Origin: Burkholderiales bacterium | GTDB lineage: Bacteria; Pseudomonadota; Gammaproteobacteria; Burkholderiales; Burkholderiaceae | Length of the DNA stretch: 36,700 nt | Direction: 5' to 3' | Assembly: GCA_947372535.1 (NCBI GenBank) | Contig: CANBUA010000008.1 | Span: 1 to 36,700 of the forward strand | In this document: piece after piece, positions 1 to 9,611 of the stretch | Layout: the number at the start of each line of letters is the position of its first letter | How positions within the stretch are numbered: position 1 is the first letter of the stretch | Position numbers and translations under genes: made by a program | Notes under the pieces: generated by a model | What the model was told of the DNA's origin: nothing | The model's database searches: none | What the model saw: only the letters and a program-made list of their open reading frames with translations

Positions 1-560
1 GCCTGCGCGCCCATGGCAAAGACCAGCCGCGTGATGGCCCGAGCCGTCAGGGCGGGATCCAGCAAGCTCGTTTTCTTCACTTTGGCCAGACGGATCAGGT
101 CTTGACGAAGTTCATCTTCGAAAAAGGACAACTGGCGCTCGATGGCCACTTTGACTGGCGGCGAGCCCACGGCCACTTCGCGCAGCAGGAGGTGCAGCAG
201 CCGATCGCCCGCAAACAGGCGCTCCATGAACGCGCCGACTGAACTGCGGACCACGCTCAGGTCGGCACTGGCTCGGTGACGGGCCTCCATGATGATCTGC
301 GTGAGTGATCTGCCTGCCAGTTCGGTCAGGGCGATGGCCAGCTCGTCCATGTCGCGGAACTGACGGTAGAAACTGTTGGGCGCGATGCCAGCCTCACGGG
401 TGACTTCGCGCAGGCTCAGGGTGGACAAGGTGCGTTCGGTGCTCAACAAAGCCAGGGTGGCGTTCAGCAGATCGTCCCGCGAGATCATGGCTTTTCGACC
501 CGGGCGGTTTGCTGCGGGCACGTCCGTCGTCGGTGCATTCAAGGATTGAAGGGCTGGCAT
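1..560 (-). CDS. desT: TetR-family repressor of unsaturated fatty acid synthesis, FabR/DesT type (3' end outside window)
   Basis: Predicted transcriptional regulator that senses the acyl pool and represses the divergent desaturase operon. About 186 residues are visible; the C-terminus lies beyond the left edge. The helix-turn-helix falls at about residues 50-72 and includes the stretch REAGIAPNSFYRQFRD, which closely resembles E. coli FabR. The visible end (ITRLVFAMGAQ) matches the region about 20-30 residues before the FabR C-terminus, so little is missing. The ATG at 560 is preceded by AGGT at good spacing; a second in-frame ATG at 488 lies close to the start of the HTH domain. In Pseudomonas the desT gene is divergent from desCB, the same arrangement as here. 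The family call is firm. The name desT rather than fabR rests on the neighbours. Confidence 0.85.
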   Translation of the reverse strand, partial: MPALQSLNAPTTDVPAANRPGRKAMISRDDLLNATLALLSTERTLSTLSLREVTREAGIAPNSFYRQFRDMDELAIALTELAGRSLTQIIMEARHRASADLSVVRSSVGAFMERLFAGDRLLHLLLREVAVGSPPVKVAIERQLSFFEDELRQDLIRLAKVKKTSLLDPALTARAITRLVFAMGAQ

Positions 561-580
561 GCTTGGTCACCTGAGCTTGT

Positions 581-607
581 ACGCGTCATTTGAAACGGAT
601 GACGCGT
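581..607. promoter_or_regulatory. Candidate DesT/FabR-type operator: perfect 9-bp inverted repeat
   Basis: ACGCGTCAT at 581-589 and ATGACGCGT at 599-607 are perfect inverted copies separated by 9 bases. The repeat lies 21 bp upstream of the regulator start and about 60-90 bp upstream of desC, between the divergent genes, where a TetR-family operator is expected. Assignment to this regulator is inference. Confidence 0.55.
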
Positions 608-634
608 GATGTCACATCATACCCAGACAATTGA

Positions 635-648
635 TATACGAGTGTATA
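635..648. promoter_or_regulatory. Second small dyad next to the desC start (TATAC-N4-GTATA)
   Basis: TATAC (635-639) and GTATA (644-648) are inverted around GAGT. The sequence GAGTGTAT recurs at 664-671 at the putative start of desC. It could be a second operator or part of an AT-rich promoter core; I cannot tell which. Confidence 0.3.
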
Positions 649-665
649 GACAGTTGTGCATTTGA

Positions 666-1841
666 GTGTATGATGACGTGATTGACGCCATCCTCATGGA
701 GATTGCCGCCTTGGAGAACGCTCTGTCCACCACCGCTCTTGTTCCAGCCGCAACAGGTTTGCCCGGTCGTTTCAGCCAATTGATCAACCCTGAGACTTTC
801 GATTTCTGGACTCGGCATGTCAACGCCCTTTGGTCGCGTGAACGCTTGCTGGCCCGTGTCGTGGCACGTCGTGTCGAGGCTCGTGGCGTCGTCACCTTGG
901 TGCTCAAGCCCAATCGCCATTGGCCTGCTCATGCCGCCGGGCAGCACGTCAATGTGAGTGCGGAGGTCAATGGCCGGCGCTTGAGCCGCAGCTACAGCCT
1001 CAGCGGTGTCGCTGGCCGCCAGGCGCGTTTGTCCATCACCGTTAAAAAGGTGGCGGGCGGATTGTTGAGCACTCACTTGTGCGATCGCGTTCGGGTGGGC
1101 GAGGTGCTGGCACTGAGCCCGGCCTTTGGCGAGATGACCTGGCCGGAGGCGCCCAGTGGGCATTGGTTGTTCTTGAGTGCAGGCAGCGGCATCACGCCTT
1201 TCATGGGCTTGATCCAGGCCATGAGCCGGACGGATTGGCCGGTGCATGTGCAACTGATCCATTGGGCGGGACAACGGGCCGAGCTGTGCTTCAAGCAGCC
1301 ACTGGACGAACTGGCCGCTCAGGATCCGCGCTTCTCCGTGCAGTGGATGCTGACCCGCGAGGTCTCGGCCTTGTTGCCTGGTGAGCGCGCTGGCCGTGTC
1401 AGCCGGGCGTTGATGGCCGAGTTGTGCCCGTCGCTGGAAAGTACCAGCGCTGTTCGCGCTTGCGGGCCGGCGGGCTTTGTCGAGGCGGCACGCCAGGCCA
1501 CGACGGCAGCGCCTGATTTCATGGCCGAGGCGTTCTCGCCCCTGCGACTGCCAGCGCTTGAGGGCCAGGTGCCCAAGTCATCTACCAGGGTGACGGTGCG
1601 GCTCGAACGCAGTGGCCGCACGCTTGACCTGCCCACCGACCGCCCCTTGCTGCAAGGCTTGCGTGAGCAGGGCATCAACCCACCGTCGGGCTGCGGCATG
1701 GGCATCTGCCACACCTGTGTCTGCACCAAGCATGAAGGCTCGGTGACGGATTGCCAGACCGGCGCACGCCAGGACGAGCCAGGCCTGCCCATCCGGCTGT
1801 GCGTGAGCCATGCCTGTTCCGACTTGTCGCTCGAACTCTGA
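666..1841 (+). CDS. desC: Ferredoxin reductase-type electron donor for the desaturase (DesC-like, FAD + NAD(P)H + [2Fe-2S])
   Basis: Predicted soluble oxidoreductase passing electrons from NAD(P)H through FAD and a plant-type [2Fe-2S] centre to the adjacent membrane desaturase. Numbering from the GTG at 666, the flavin-binding RSYSLSG motif is at residues 108-114 and the nucleotide-binding SAGSGITPF at 171-179. The cluster ligands are C343, C348, C351 (CX4CX2C) and C379. At 391 residues the length suits fused ferredoxin-reductase/ferredoxin proteins. The start is uncertain: neither GTG 666 nor the in-frame ATG at 696 has a clear ribosome binding site, and recognisable conservation begins only near residue 40 (NPETFDFW). 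It is followed after 18 bp by the desaturase gene, the desC-desB order of Pseudomonas. Confidence 0.85.
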   Translation: MYDDVIDAILMEIAALENALSTTALVPAATGLPGRFSQLINPETFDFWTRHVNALWSRERLLARVVARRVEARGVVTLVLKPNRHWPAHAAGQHVNVSAEVNGRRLSRSYSLSGVAGRQARLSITVKKVAGGLLSTHLCDRVRVGEVLALSPAFGEMTWPEAPSGHWLFLSAGSGITPFMGLIQAMSRTDWPVHVQLIHWAGQRAELCFKQPLDELAAQDPRFSVQWMLTREVSALLPGERAGRVSRALMAELCPSLESTSAVRACGPAGFVEAARQATTAAPDFMAEAFSPLRLPALEGQVPKSSTRVTVRLERSGRTLDLPTDRPLLQGLREQGINPPSGCGMGICHTCVCTKHEGSVTDCQTGARQDEPGLPIRLCVSHACSDLSLEL

Positions 1842-1859
1842 ACCTGAACCCTCCATGCC

Positions 1860-2963
1860 ATGACCAGGAACAAGACCCTCTCCTCCGACGAACTGCAGCA
1901 ATTCGGCGCCGAGCTCGATGCCTTGCGCGACCGTACCGTGGCCGATCTGGGTGAGCGCGATGTGCGCTACATCCGGCGTGTGATCGCGGTCAGCCGCTAC
2001 CTGGCCTTGGGTGGTCGCATCCTGCTCATGGCGGGCTGGTTCCCGCCCACTTGGCTGCTGGGCACGCTGTGCCTGAGCCTGGCCAAGATCATCGAGAACA
2101 TGGAGGTGGGGCACAACATCATCCATGGACAATACGATTGGACGGGCGACCCCGCCTTGCTGGGCAGGACCTACGAGTGGGACATCGTGGGCACGGCTGA
2201 CAACTGGCGCCACAGCCACAACTTCCGGCACCACACTTACACCAATGTGCGCGGCATGGACGATGACATCGGCTATGGCGTGCTGCGCATTTTTCCGGAG
2301 CAGCGCTGGCGGCCTTTCTACCTGGCGCAGCCTTTGATCGCGGTGGTGTTCGCGCTGCTGTTCGAGTGGGGCGTGGCCGTGCAGACGCTGCGCCTGGGCC
2401 GCTGGTTCGCTGGCAAGATGAGCACGGCCGAGCTGAAAACGCAATTCGCGCCGGTGGGCCGCAAAATCAAGCGTCAGGTGCTCAAGGACTATGTGTTCTT
2501 CCCGTTGCTGGCGGGTTTGAACTTTGTGCCGGTTTTGCTGGGCAATGTCTGCGCCAACCTGATCCGCAATGTGTGGACCTACGTGATCATTTTCTGCGGG
2601 CACTTCACGGCCGATGCCGAGACCTTTCCCAAGAGCGTGCTGAACCACGAGACCCGCGGGCATTGGTACCTGCGGCAGTTGCGCGGCTCGTCCAACCTGT
2701 CGGGCGGGCGCTTGTTGAACCTGCTGTCGGGCAACCTGAGCCATCAGATCGAGCACCACTTCTTCCCTGACGTGCCGGCCAACCGGTATGCGGCGATGGC
2801 CGAGGAGGTGCGAGAGATCTGCCAACGTTACGGGCAACACTACAACACGGGGTCCCTGCCCAGGCAGTTCGGCCAAGTGGTCTGGCGCATCCTGAGGCAT
2901 TCGCTGCCCAGCCGGCCGTCGGTGATGCCTGTCCGGAGCCTGGCGTCAGACAACGTCGCCTGA
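1860..2963 (+). CDS. desB: Membrane fatty acyl (acyl-CoA) delta-9-type desaturase, DesB-like
   Basis: Predicted integral-membrane di-iron desaturase that introduces a cis double bond into saturated acyl chains aerobically. All three histidine boxes are present: HNIIH at residues 85-89, HSHNFRHH at 118-125 and HQIEHH at 295-300. The protein is 367 residues, usual for this family. Hydrophobic stretches precede box 1 (about residues 50-75) and lie around 155-170 and 215-250. It starts 18 bp after desC and is presumably translated from the same message under the divergent TetR repressor. Substrate position (delta-9) is inferred from the desT-desCB arrangement, not from the protein itself. Confidence 0.88.
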   Translation: MTRNKTLSSDELQQFGAELDALRDRTVADLGERDVRYIRRVIAVSRYLALGGRILLMAGWFPPTWLLGTLCLSLAKIIENMEVGHNIIHGQYDWTGDPALLGRTYEWDIVGTADNWRHSHNFRHHTYTNVRGMDDDIGYGVLRIFPEQRWRPFYLAQPLIAVVFALLFEWGVAVQTLRLGRWFAGKMSTAELKTQFAPVGRKIKRQVLKDYVFFPLLAGLNFVPVLLGNVCANLIRNVWTYVIIFCGHFTADAETFPKSVLNHETRGHWYLRQLRGSSNLSGGRLLNLLSGNLSHQIEHHFFPDVPANRYAAMAEEVREICQRYGQHYNTGSLPRQFGQVVWRILRHSLPSRPSVMPVRSLASDNVA

Positions 2964-3040
2964 ATGCGGCGGGTGGGTGGCCGCACCCCTGAGACAAAAT
3001 GGCCATTCCCCCCGGCGCCGGCGCCTGTCAGACTGGGGGC

Positions 3041-3808
3041 ATGAGACAAGGCCTTCTTTCGTTGGTTCTCGGTGTGGCGGTGGTGTGGGGCGTGGATGCC
3101 CGTGCTGCTGCTTCGGCGCCTGCTTTGCCGGCATCGCCCACGCCCCAAAGCTCGGTAGATGTCAAGCCGCCACAAGACAGCTTGCCGCAAAGGCTGAGCG
3201 CCTGCACGGCCTGCCATGGCATCGACGGTCGTGCCGGGCCTGATGGCTACTACCCGCGCCTGGCCGGCAAGCCGCAGGGCTATCTGTACAACCAGTTGCT
3301 CAATTTTCGGGAAGGGCGCAGGCGCTATGGCCCCATGGTCTGGCTGGTCGACCACTTGAGCGATGATTACCTGCAAGAGATCGCCGGGTATTTCTCGGGC
3401 CTGCATCACCCCTATCCACCGCCGATGGCGCCCGCGTCCGATGCGGCCGTGCTGGCACGGGGGCAAGCGCTGGTGTTCAAGGGCGATGCTGCCTTGCGTC
3501 TGCCGGCCTGTGTGCAGTGTCATGGCCAGGCCTTGACGGGCGTGCTGCCAGCCATTCCTGGCTTGCTGGGCCTGCCGCGTGACTACCTGGCCGCTCAATT
3601 GGGGGCCTGGGCCAGCGGCAACCGCCAAGGGCACAAGCCTGATTGCATGGCTGATGTGGCCAAGGCGCTTGCCCCTGAAGATGTGGGCGCGGTCACGGCC
3701 TGGCTGGCCAGTCAGCCTTGGCCATTGGACGGCCGACCGGCGGCCAAGTTGCCATCACCCCTGCCAAAGCCGTGTGGTGGCGTGGGCACGCCTGGAGGGG
3801 CGCCGTGA
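3041..3808 (+). CDS. Diheme cytochrome c (c4-like), exported
   Basis: Predicted periplasmic electron carrier of 255 residues with two haem c sites, CTACH at residues 55-59 and CVQCH at 157-161. Each half has a plausible distal Met (GPM after the first site, DCMADVA after the second), the pattern of tandem-domain c4-type cytochromes. ATG 3041 starts a good signal peptide (MRQGLLSLVLGVAVVWG, then an Ala-rich cleavage region). An in-frame start at 2999 would only bury that signal. The stop overlaps the next ATG (GTGATG), so the two cytochromes are translationally coupled. The gene lies 77 bp after desB in the same direction; whether it shares that transcript is unclear. Confidence 0.85.
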   Translation: MRQGLLSLVLGVAVVWGVDARAAASAPALPASPTPQSSVDVKPPQDSLPQRLSACTACHGIDGRAGPDGYYPRLAGKPQGYLYNQLLNFREGRRRYGPMVWLVDHLSDDYLQEIAGYFSGLHHPYPPPMAPASDAAVLARGQALVFKGDAALRLPACVQCHGQALTGVLPAIPGLLGLPRDYLAAQLGAWASGNRQGHKPDCMADVAKALAPEDVGAVTAWLASQPWPLDGRPAAKLPSPLPKPCGGVGTPGGAP

Positions 3809-5097
3809 TGAGCCGCACCCTTCAGCGCATGGTCTTGATGTTGCTGCTCTTGTGCGCCGCACTGAGCGCGCTGGTCTGGGCGCTCAATCGACGTGATGAA
3901 GCGCCGATTCCCGTGGGCGCCAAGCCTGTTGATGGCAACCAGGCACAAGTCGAGCGCGGCGCATACTTGGTCAAAGCCGGCAATTGCATGACCTGCCACA
4001 CCGTGCGAGGCGGTCAACCTTTTGCAGGCGGCCGTGCCATGGTGACGCCTTTTGGCACCGTCTTCACCAGCAACCTGACGCCCGATGAAGAAACGGGCCT
4101 GGGCCGCTGGAGCAGTGACCACTTCTGGCGGGCCATGCACAACGGGCGCTCCATGGACGGGCGCCTGCTTTATCCGGCCTTTCCGTACACCAACATGAGC
4201 TTGGTGACGCGGTCTGATTCGGACGCCATGCATGCCTACCTGCGCAGCGTGCCCGCCGTGCGCCAGGCCAATCGGCCGCATGAATTGGCCTTTCCGGTGA
4301 ACACGCAGGCTGCGCTGGCGATCTGGCGAGCCTTGTTCTTCAAGCCAGAAACTTTCGTGCAGGATCCTTCACGCGATGCGCAGTGGAACCGTGGCGCCTA
4401 TCTCGTGCGTGGGCTGGGGCATTGCGCGGCCTGCCATTCCACCCGCAATGTGTTGGGCGCCACCGATGGCGGCCTGGAGCTTTCGGGCGGCCTCATCCCT
4501 TTGCAGAATTGGTACGCGCCTTCCCTGGCCGATGTTCATGAAGCTGGCGTGGCCGATTGGCCGCAGGATGAGGTCGTGGCCTTGCTCAGCGCGGGCCGCT
4601 CCAGGCTCGGTGCTGCACTGGGGCCGATGGCCGATGTGGTCTGGCGCAGCACCCAGCACTTGAGCGAGGCCGATGTGCGCGCCATGGCCGTGTTCCTCAA
4701 GGCCCTGCCGCAAAAGGCCCATGCACCGCCCCCGCGTGAATTGACGCCTGTCGAGCCCCAGCGCCTGGCGCAGGGTGCGGCCTTGTACGAGCGGCATTGC
4801 GCCTCTTGCCATGGCGCGAAGGGCGAGGGTGTCACTGACATGTACCCACCGCTGGCCGGCAACCGCGCCGTGCAGATGAACGAGCCGGCCAACCTGATCC
4901 GCGTGATCGCCAATGGCGGCTTCGCGCCGGCCACGCGGCTCAATCCGAGACCCTTCGGCATGCCGCCTTTCGCGCCCTTCATGAGCAACGACGAGATCGC
5001 CGTGCTGAGCACCTATGTGCGGCGTGCCTGGGGCAATCAGGCCGATGCGGTGGATGCTCAGGCGGTGACGCGCTTGCGCAGTGGCACCGATGATTGA
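3808..5097 (+). CDS. Triheme cytochrome c, membrane-anchored, like the cytochrome subunit of alcohol/gluconate dehydrogenases
   Basis: A 429-residue protein with an N-terminal hydrophobic anchor (about residues 8-26) and three haem c sites: CMTCH at 60-64, CAACH at 206-210 and CASCH at 331-335. The first domain (PFGTVFTSNLTPDEETGLG and the region after it) is typical of the triheme subunits that receive electrons from periplasmic membrane dehydrogenases and pass them to quinone or oxidase. ATG 3808 overlaps the stop of the diheme gene by one base. No flavin, PQQ or molybdenum dehydrogenase gene is next to it, so the electron donor must be encoded elsewhere or be unusual. Confidence 0.85.
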   Translation: MSRTLQRMVLMLLLLCAALSALVWALNRRDEAPIPVGAKPVDGNQAQVERGAYLVKAGNCMTCHTVRGGQPFAGGRAMVTPFGTVFTSNLTPDEETGLGRWSSDHFWRAMHNGRSMDGRLLYPAFPYTNMSLVTRSDSDAMHAYLRSVPAVRQANRPHELAFPVNTQAALAIWRALFFKPETFVQDPSRDAQWNRGAYLVRGLGHCAACHSTRNVLGATDGGLELSGGLIPLQNWYAPSLADVHEAGVADWPQDEVVALLSAGRSRLGAALGPMADVVWRSTQHLSEADVRAMAVFLKALPQKAHAPPPRELTPVEPQRLAQGAALYERHCASCHGAKGEGVTDMYPPLAGNRAVQMNEPANLIRVIANGGFAPATRLNPRPFGMPPFAPFMSNDEIAVLSTYVRRAWGNQADAVDAQAVTRLRSGTDD

Positions 5098-5153
5098 TGC
5101 TTGCCCCTTGGTGAGGTGATGGCGCAGGCTGGGTTGGTCGCCACCGGGCCGCG

Positions 5154-6302
5154 TCAGAAACGCAGCTTGCCCGCGTAGCCGGTCATCTCCAGGTAGCCCT
5201 GGCCGACTTGGCGACCTTTGGCATCCAGCAGGCGGCTCAGGCCTTCCCAGTAGATGTTGCCCACACTGTGCGGGCCGCTGAGCTCTTGCGCATCGATCAC
5301 GGCCTGCACGGTGAACCGGCCTGCGGGCGTCGTCAGCAGCCACTCGACGGGATAGCGCGCCGACGTGGCCGGGCTGTTCCAGAGGCGGCCTGGCTTGAAC
5401 TGCACGGCGTCGGCCTCGAAGGCCCGCGCCGCCTGACCGGGCGCGCGAAAGCTCCCGCCCGCCCACAGCGTTGACCCGTCGGCGCGGCGCAAGCGAAAGG
5501 CCATGAGCGCGCTGCCGTCGTCCAGGTTCATGCCCACCCAGTCCCAGCCCACAGCCTCCGGTGCCAGGTAGCTTTCGCTCCATTCGTGGTCCATCCAGGC
5601 GCGGCCCTGGACTGGCAGGTCTTGCCAAGGGCCCTGAGCGCTTGGGCGGTGACGCAATTGGCCTTGCACCTGCAACTGCGGTTGGGAGTAGTAGTGGCTG
5701 GCCTGTTCGGGCAAAGGCCCTTTGCGCGAGTAGCCAGCCTGGCCTTGCAAGACCATGGGCTGGGTCTGGGTCAAGGCCAGTTTGAGCGAGAAATCCGGGG
5801 CGTTGACCTGGGCTTCGTAGCGGCTGTGATCGTTGGGGCCGGTGCGTTGCAAGGACCAGTCCCGAAGGACGACATGGGTGTCGTCCGAACTGGTCTCTGC
5901 CAGTGAAAAGCCCGTGCGGGCCAGGCGTTGCTCGTGCAACAACATGCCGCTTTTCACATCGGTCAAAGCCACGTGGGCCATGACCAACTGGCGCGCGGCG
6001 AAACTGCTGGCATTGCCCTGCGCCGCATCAACCCTTGAACGAAAAAAAGTGATCTGGAATCCCCAGGGGCGGCTTTGTGCTCCCTGACCGGATTGCAAGT
6101 GGCCGGTGAAGTACCACCACTCGGCGCGGTAGTCATCGTGCGCGCCGAAATCGCGCGGGAACTGCAAGGTCTGATCAGCTGAGATCACCGGGCCGGGTGA
6201 CGGGGCCGACATGGCAGGCCAAGGGCCACCCAGGAGTGCCGTCATGGCCGAGGCAGACTTCAGCCATTGCCGCCGCTGTATCAAGCCGGTCAATGTGCGC
6301 AT
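5154..6302 (-). CDS. AttH / CrtC-like lipocalin-fold protein with Tat-type signal
   Basis: A 382-residue exported protein. The N-terminus carries a twin-arginine motif (RRQWLK at residues 10-15) followed by a hydrophobic stretch ending near residue 32. The mature part begins with FPRDFGAHDDYRAEWWYFTG, the hallmark of the AttH family, related in fold to carotenoid 1,2-hydratase (CrtC). A second conserved block contains WMDHEWS and GWDWVGMNLDDGSALMAF. ATG 6302 overlaps the stop of the upstream permease gene by one base (TGATG), so it is translated with the ABC transporter. AttH partners an ABC transporter in Agrobacterium attEFGH; its ligand is not known to me. A lipid- or isoprenoid-like ligand is a guess from the fold. 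Confidence 0.8.
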   Translation of the reverse strand: MRTLTGLIQRRQWLKSASAMTALLGGPWPAMSAPSPGPVISADQTLQFPRDFGAHDDYRAEWWYFTGHLQSGQGAQSRPWGFQITFFRSRVDAAQGNASSFAARQLVMAHVALTDVKSGMLLHEQRLARTGFSLAETSSDDTHVVLRDWSLQRTGPNDHSRYEAQVNAPDFSLKLALTQTQPMVLQGQAGYSRKGPLPEQASHYYSQPQLQVQGQLRHRPSAQGPWQDLPVQGRAWMDHEWSESYLAPEAVGWDWVGMNLDDGSALMAFRLRRADGSTLWAGGSFRAPGQAARAFEADAVQFKPGRLWNSPATSARYPVEWLLTTPAGRFTVQAVIDAQELSGPHSVGNIYWEGLSRLLDAKGRQVGQGYLEMTGYAGKLRF

Positions 6303-8843
6303 CACCAGTCCTCCTTCACGGCCATCACCGCATCTTTGCCCACGGCGCGCTGCCCGGCGATCAAGGCCGTGATCGTGCCGGCCAGCACCACGCCCAGGCA
6401 CAGCACGGCCAGGCGCCACCAGGGGGCGATCAAATCCATGGTCCAGTGAAAGCTCTGTGGATTAACCACCTTGATGAGCACCACGCTCACGCCCAGTCCC
6501 AGGATCAAACCCAGCAAGGCGCCCACGCCAGTCAACACCAGGCCTTCACCGGCCACGATGGACAGCACCTGAGCGCGCGTGAAGCCCAAGTGGCTGAGCA
6601 GACCGAACTCCTTGCGCCGCGCGAGCACCTGCGCAGAAAAACTGGCCGCCGTGCCGAACAGGCCAATGGCAATGGCGACCGCTTGCAACCAATAGGTCAC
6701 CGCAAAACTGCGGTCGAAGATGCGCAGCGTGGTCTGGCGGATCTCGCGCGGTTCGGCGAATTCGATGAGTTGCTCGGCCATGCCTTGTTGGGCAGCGGCC
6801 TGACGGATGGCGGCTTGGACGTCCATCGTGCGCGCTTTGGGTTGCAACCATAGTGCCAGGTTGTTGACGTCATCGTCGTGCGTCAGCGTCCGGTAATCGA
6901 CCTCGTCCATGACGATGGCGCCTTGCTGGCGGGCATAGTCGCGCCAGACGCCGCGCACCTGGGTCATCACGGGCGGTTGCCCGGCCTGCAAGGGCAGGGC
7001 GAGCGTGCTGCCGGGCCGCGCACCGTAGAGATCCACCATCGCTTCGCTGACGTACACGCTGATGAGGCCGGCCTTGGCAGGCAGCAGGGTCCCCACCAGC
7101 GGCAGCGTGCGTTCGGGCTCGCCCACAGGCCTGGCCAACAGATCGATGGCGGCTTGCCCGGGTTGCAAGGTGATGCTGGCGATGCGCACGCCGATGAGTT
7201 TCTGCACCCCGGGCACTTGTCCGATGGCGCGGACCAGCTCAGTGTTCAGGTGCAAGGTGTCGTTGCCCTCGGTGGACGAGGCCGTGCGGGCATACAGGTC
7301 GGCCGGCATGATGACATCCAGCCAGGCCGTGACTGAGCCTCGGAAGCTGGAGACCATCACCGTCAAGGCCACCGAAAGGCTCAGGCTGGCCACCACCCCG
7401 GCAATCGCCACGGTGGCCGTGTCCCGCATGCGGCGGGCGCGCTCGATCGCCAGCAGCCACGCGGCGTGGCGAGGCGCGGGCATCAAATGCAGCAGGCCGC
7501 CCACGGTCATGGGCACACAGGCGATGCCGCCCATCAACAGGCTGGCCACGCCCAGGTAGGCGCACAGCGGCATGCCAGCCACCGGCGGCATGAGCGACAG
7601 GCCGATGCCCAGCAGCAGGAGCATGGGCCCAAGCCAGGGCATGGACCGCCCATTGAGCCCCGCGCCTTGCCCCTTGAGCGCCTGGGCTGGCGCCATGGCC
7701 TGAGCCGAGCGCGCAGGCAGCCAGCCGCCCAGCAAGGCCGCGGCCACGCCCAGCACGCCATAACCCGCCGCCGCCCAGGGCGACCATTGCAGCGCCGGCG
7801 TGATGCCAGGGAAATAGCCGCCGCCCAGATCGCCCGACAGCAGTTGCAGCGCCATGGCGGCCAGGCCCGTACCCACGGCCAGACCCAGCACCGAGCCCAG
7901 CACGCCCACCAATGCCGATTCGAGCAGCACCAGCTGCAACCGCTCGCCAGCCGTCAAGCCCAGCACGCCCAGCAAGGCGAATTGCTGCTGGCGCTTGGCC
8001 ACCGACAGCGACAGGATGGAGAACACCAGAAAGGCGCCCGTGAACAGCGCCACCAGCGCCAGCACGGTCAGGTTAACGCGGTAGGCGCGCGACATGTTGG
8101 CCACGCGATCGCCCGAATCCTGGGGCGACTCCAGCAGCACGCCTGCGGGCAGCGCCAAGGCTTCGCGCATCGCCCCCACCGTGACGCCGTCCACGAGCTT
8201 GAGGTCGAGCCGGCTGAGCTGGCCCAGGTGCGCAAAATGCGTCTGCACACCGGCGATGTCCATCACGCCAACAGGCGCACCGGGTGCGGCCAAGGTGCCC
8301 ATGACGCGCAGGCGGTGCAGGGCCATGCCCGATTGCACCTCGATGATGTCGCCGGGCTTGGCCTGCAAGGCACGCCGGGCACTGGCATTGAGCGCGATGG
8401 TGTCCGGCGACAACACGGACATCGGGTCCTCGCCATGTTGCAGGCTGGGAATCAGGGCCGGCGCCATGGGCCAGGCAACCAGCGCGTCCAGCCCGACGAT
8501 GCGCAGGCTGACACGGTGGCCGGTCGGGTCGCTAGCCTGGGTGATGACTTCCAGCACAGGGCTGGCAAGGGCCACTTTGGGGTGTTTGGCCAGTACGGGG
8601 TAAAGCGCCTCGTCGAGCAGGCCGTGCGACGCCCGCACGCTCAGGTCGGCCTGGCCATTGACCGACCGCACGGCTGCGCTGAACTCGCTGAGCGCCGACT
8701 GGTTGATCAAATGCACCGAGAAGGCAAGCGCCACGCCCAGCAGCACGGCCAGCACCGCCGTGCCATGCCGCCAGCCGTGGTGCAGCCACTCCTGCCAGGA
8801 GAAGGTCCGCAGCAAACGCCACACCGGTGAGCTCAACACCACC

Positions 8844-8857
<14 letters not shown>
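6302..8857 (-). CDS. ABC transporter permease with two FtsX domains (YbbP/AttFG type)
   Basis: An 851-residue inner-membrane protein. Near the N-terminus is a transmembrane helix (about 28-50), then a periplasmic region to about 255, an FtsX-type helix set (about 260-380), several central helices (about 405-500), a second periplasmic region, and a C-terminal FtsX set (about 725-845) ending GQRAVGKDAVMAVKEDW. Size and layout fit E. coli YbbP or a fusion of Agrobacterium AttF and AttG. Such mechanotransmission-type permeases extract or move lipids and lipoproteins rather than import solutes. It overlaps the ATPase gene by 14 bp upstream and the AttH-like gene by one base downstream. Confidence 0.85.
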
Positions 8858-9494
<637 letters not shown>

Positions 9495-9611
9495 TTGGTG
9501 TGCGTGTGAATCCGCCAGGTGAAAAGACGGCTATTTTGGCAGGCCTTTGGCATGGATAATCCCGGGCCGCTTTGCCCTGCTTCCGGGGCCCACTTTTTGC
9601 CAGGCTCCGTC

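Noticed and set aside
3014..3025. GGCGCCGGCGCC palindrome upstream of the diheme cytochrome
   Set aside because: Short, very GC-rich and self-overlapping; expected by chance at this base composition.
7466..8830. Open frame of 454 codons on the plus strand opposite the FtsX permease
   Set aside because: Arg/His/Gln-rich translation without domains; the permease frame has membrane helices and operon overlaps.
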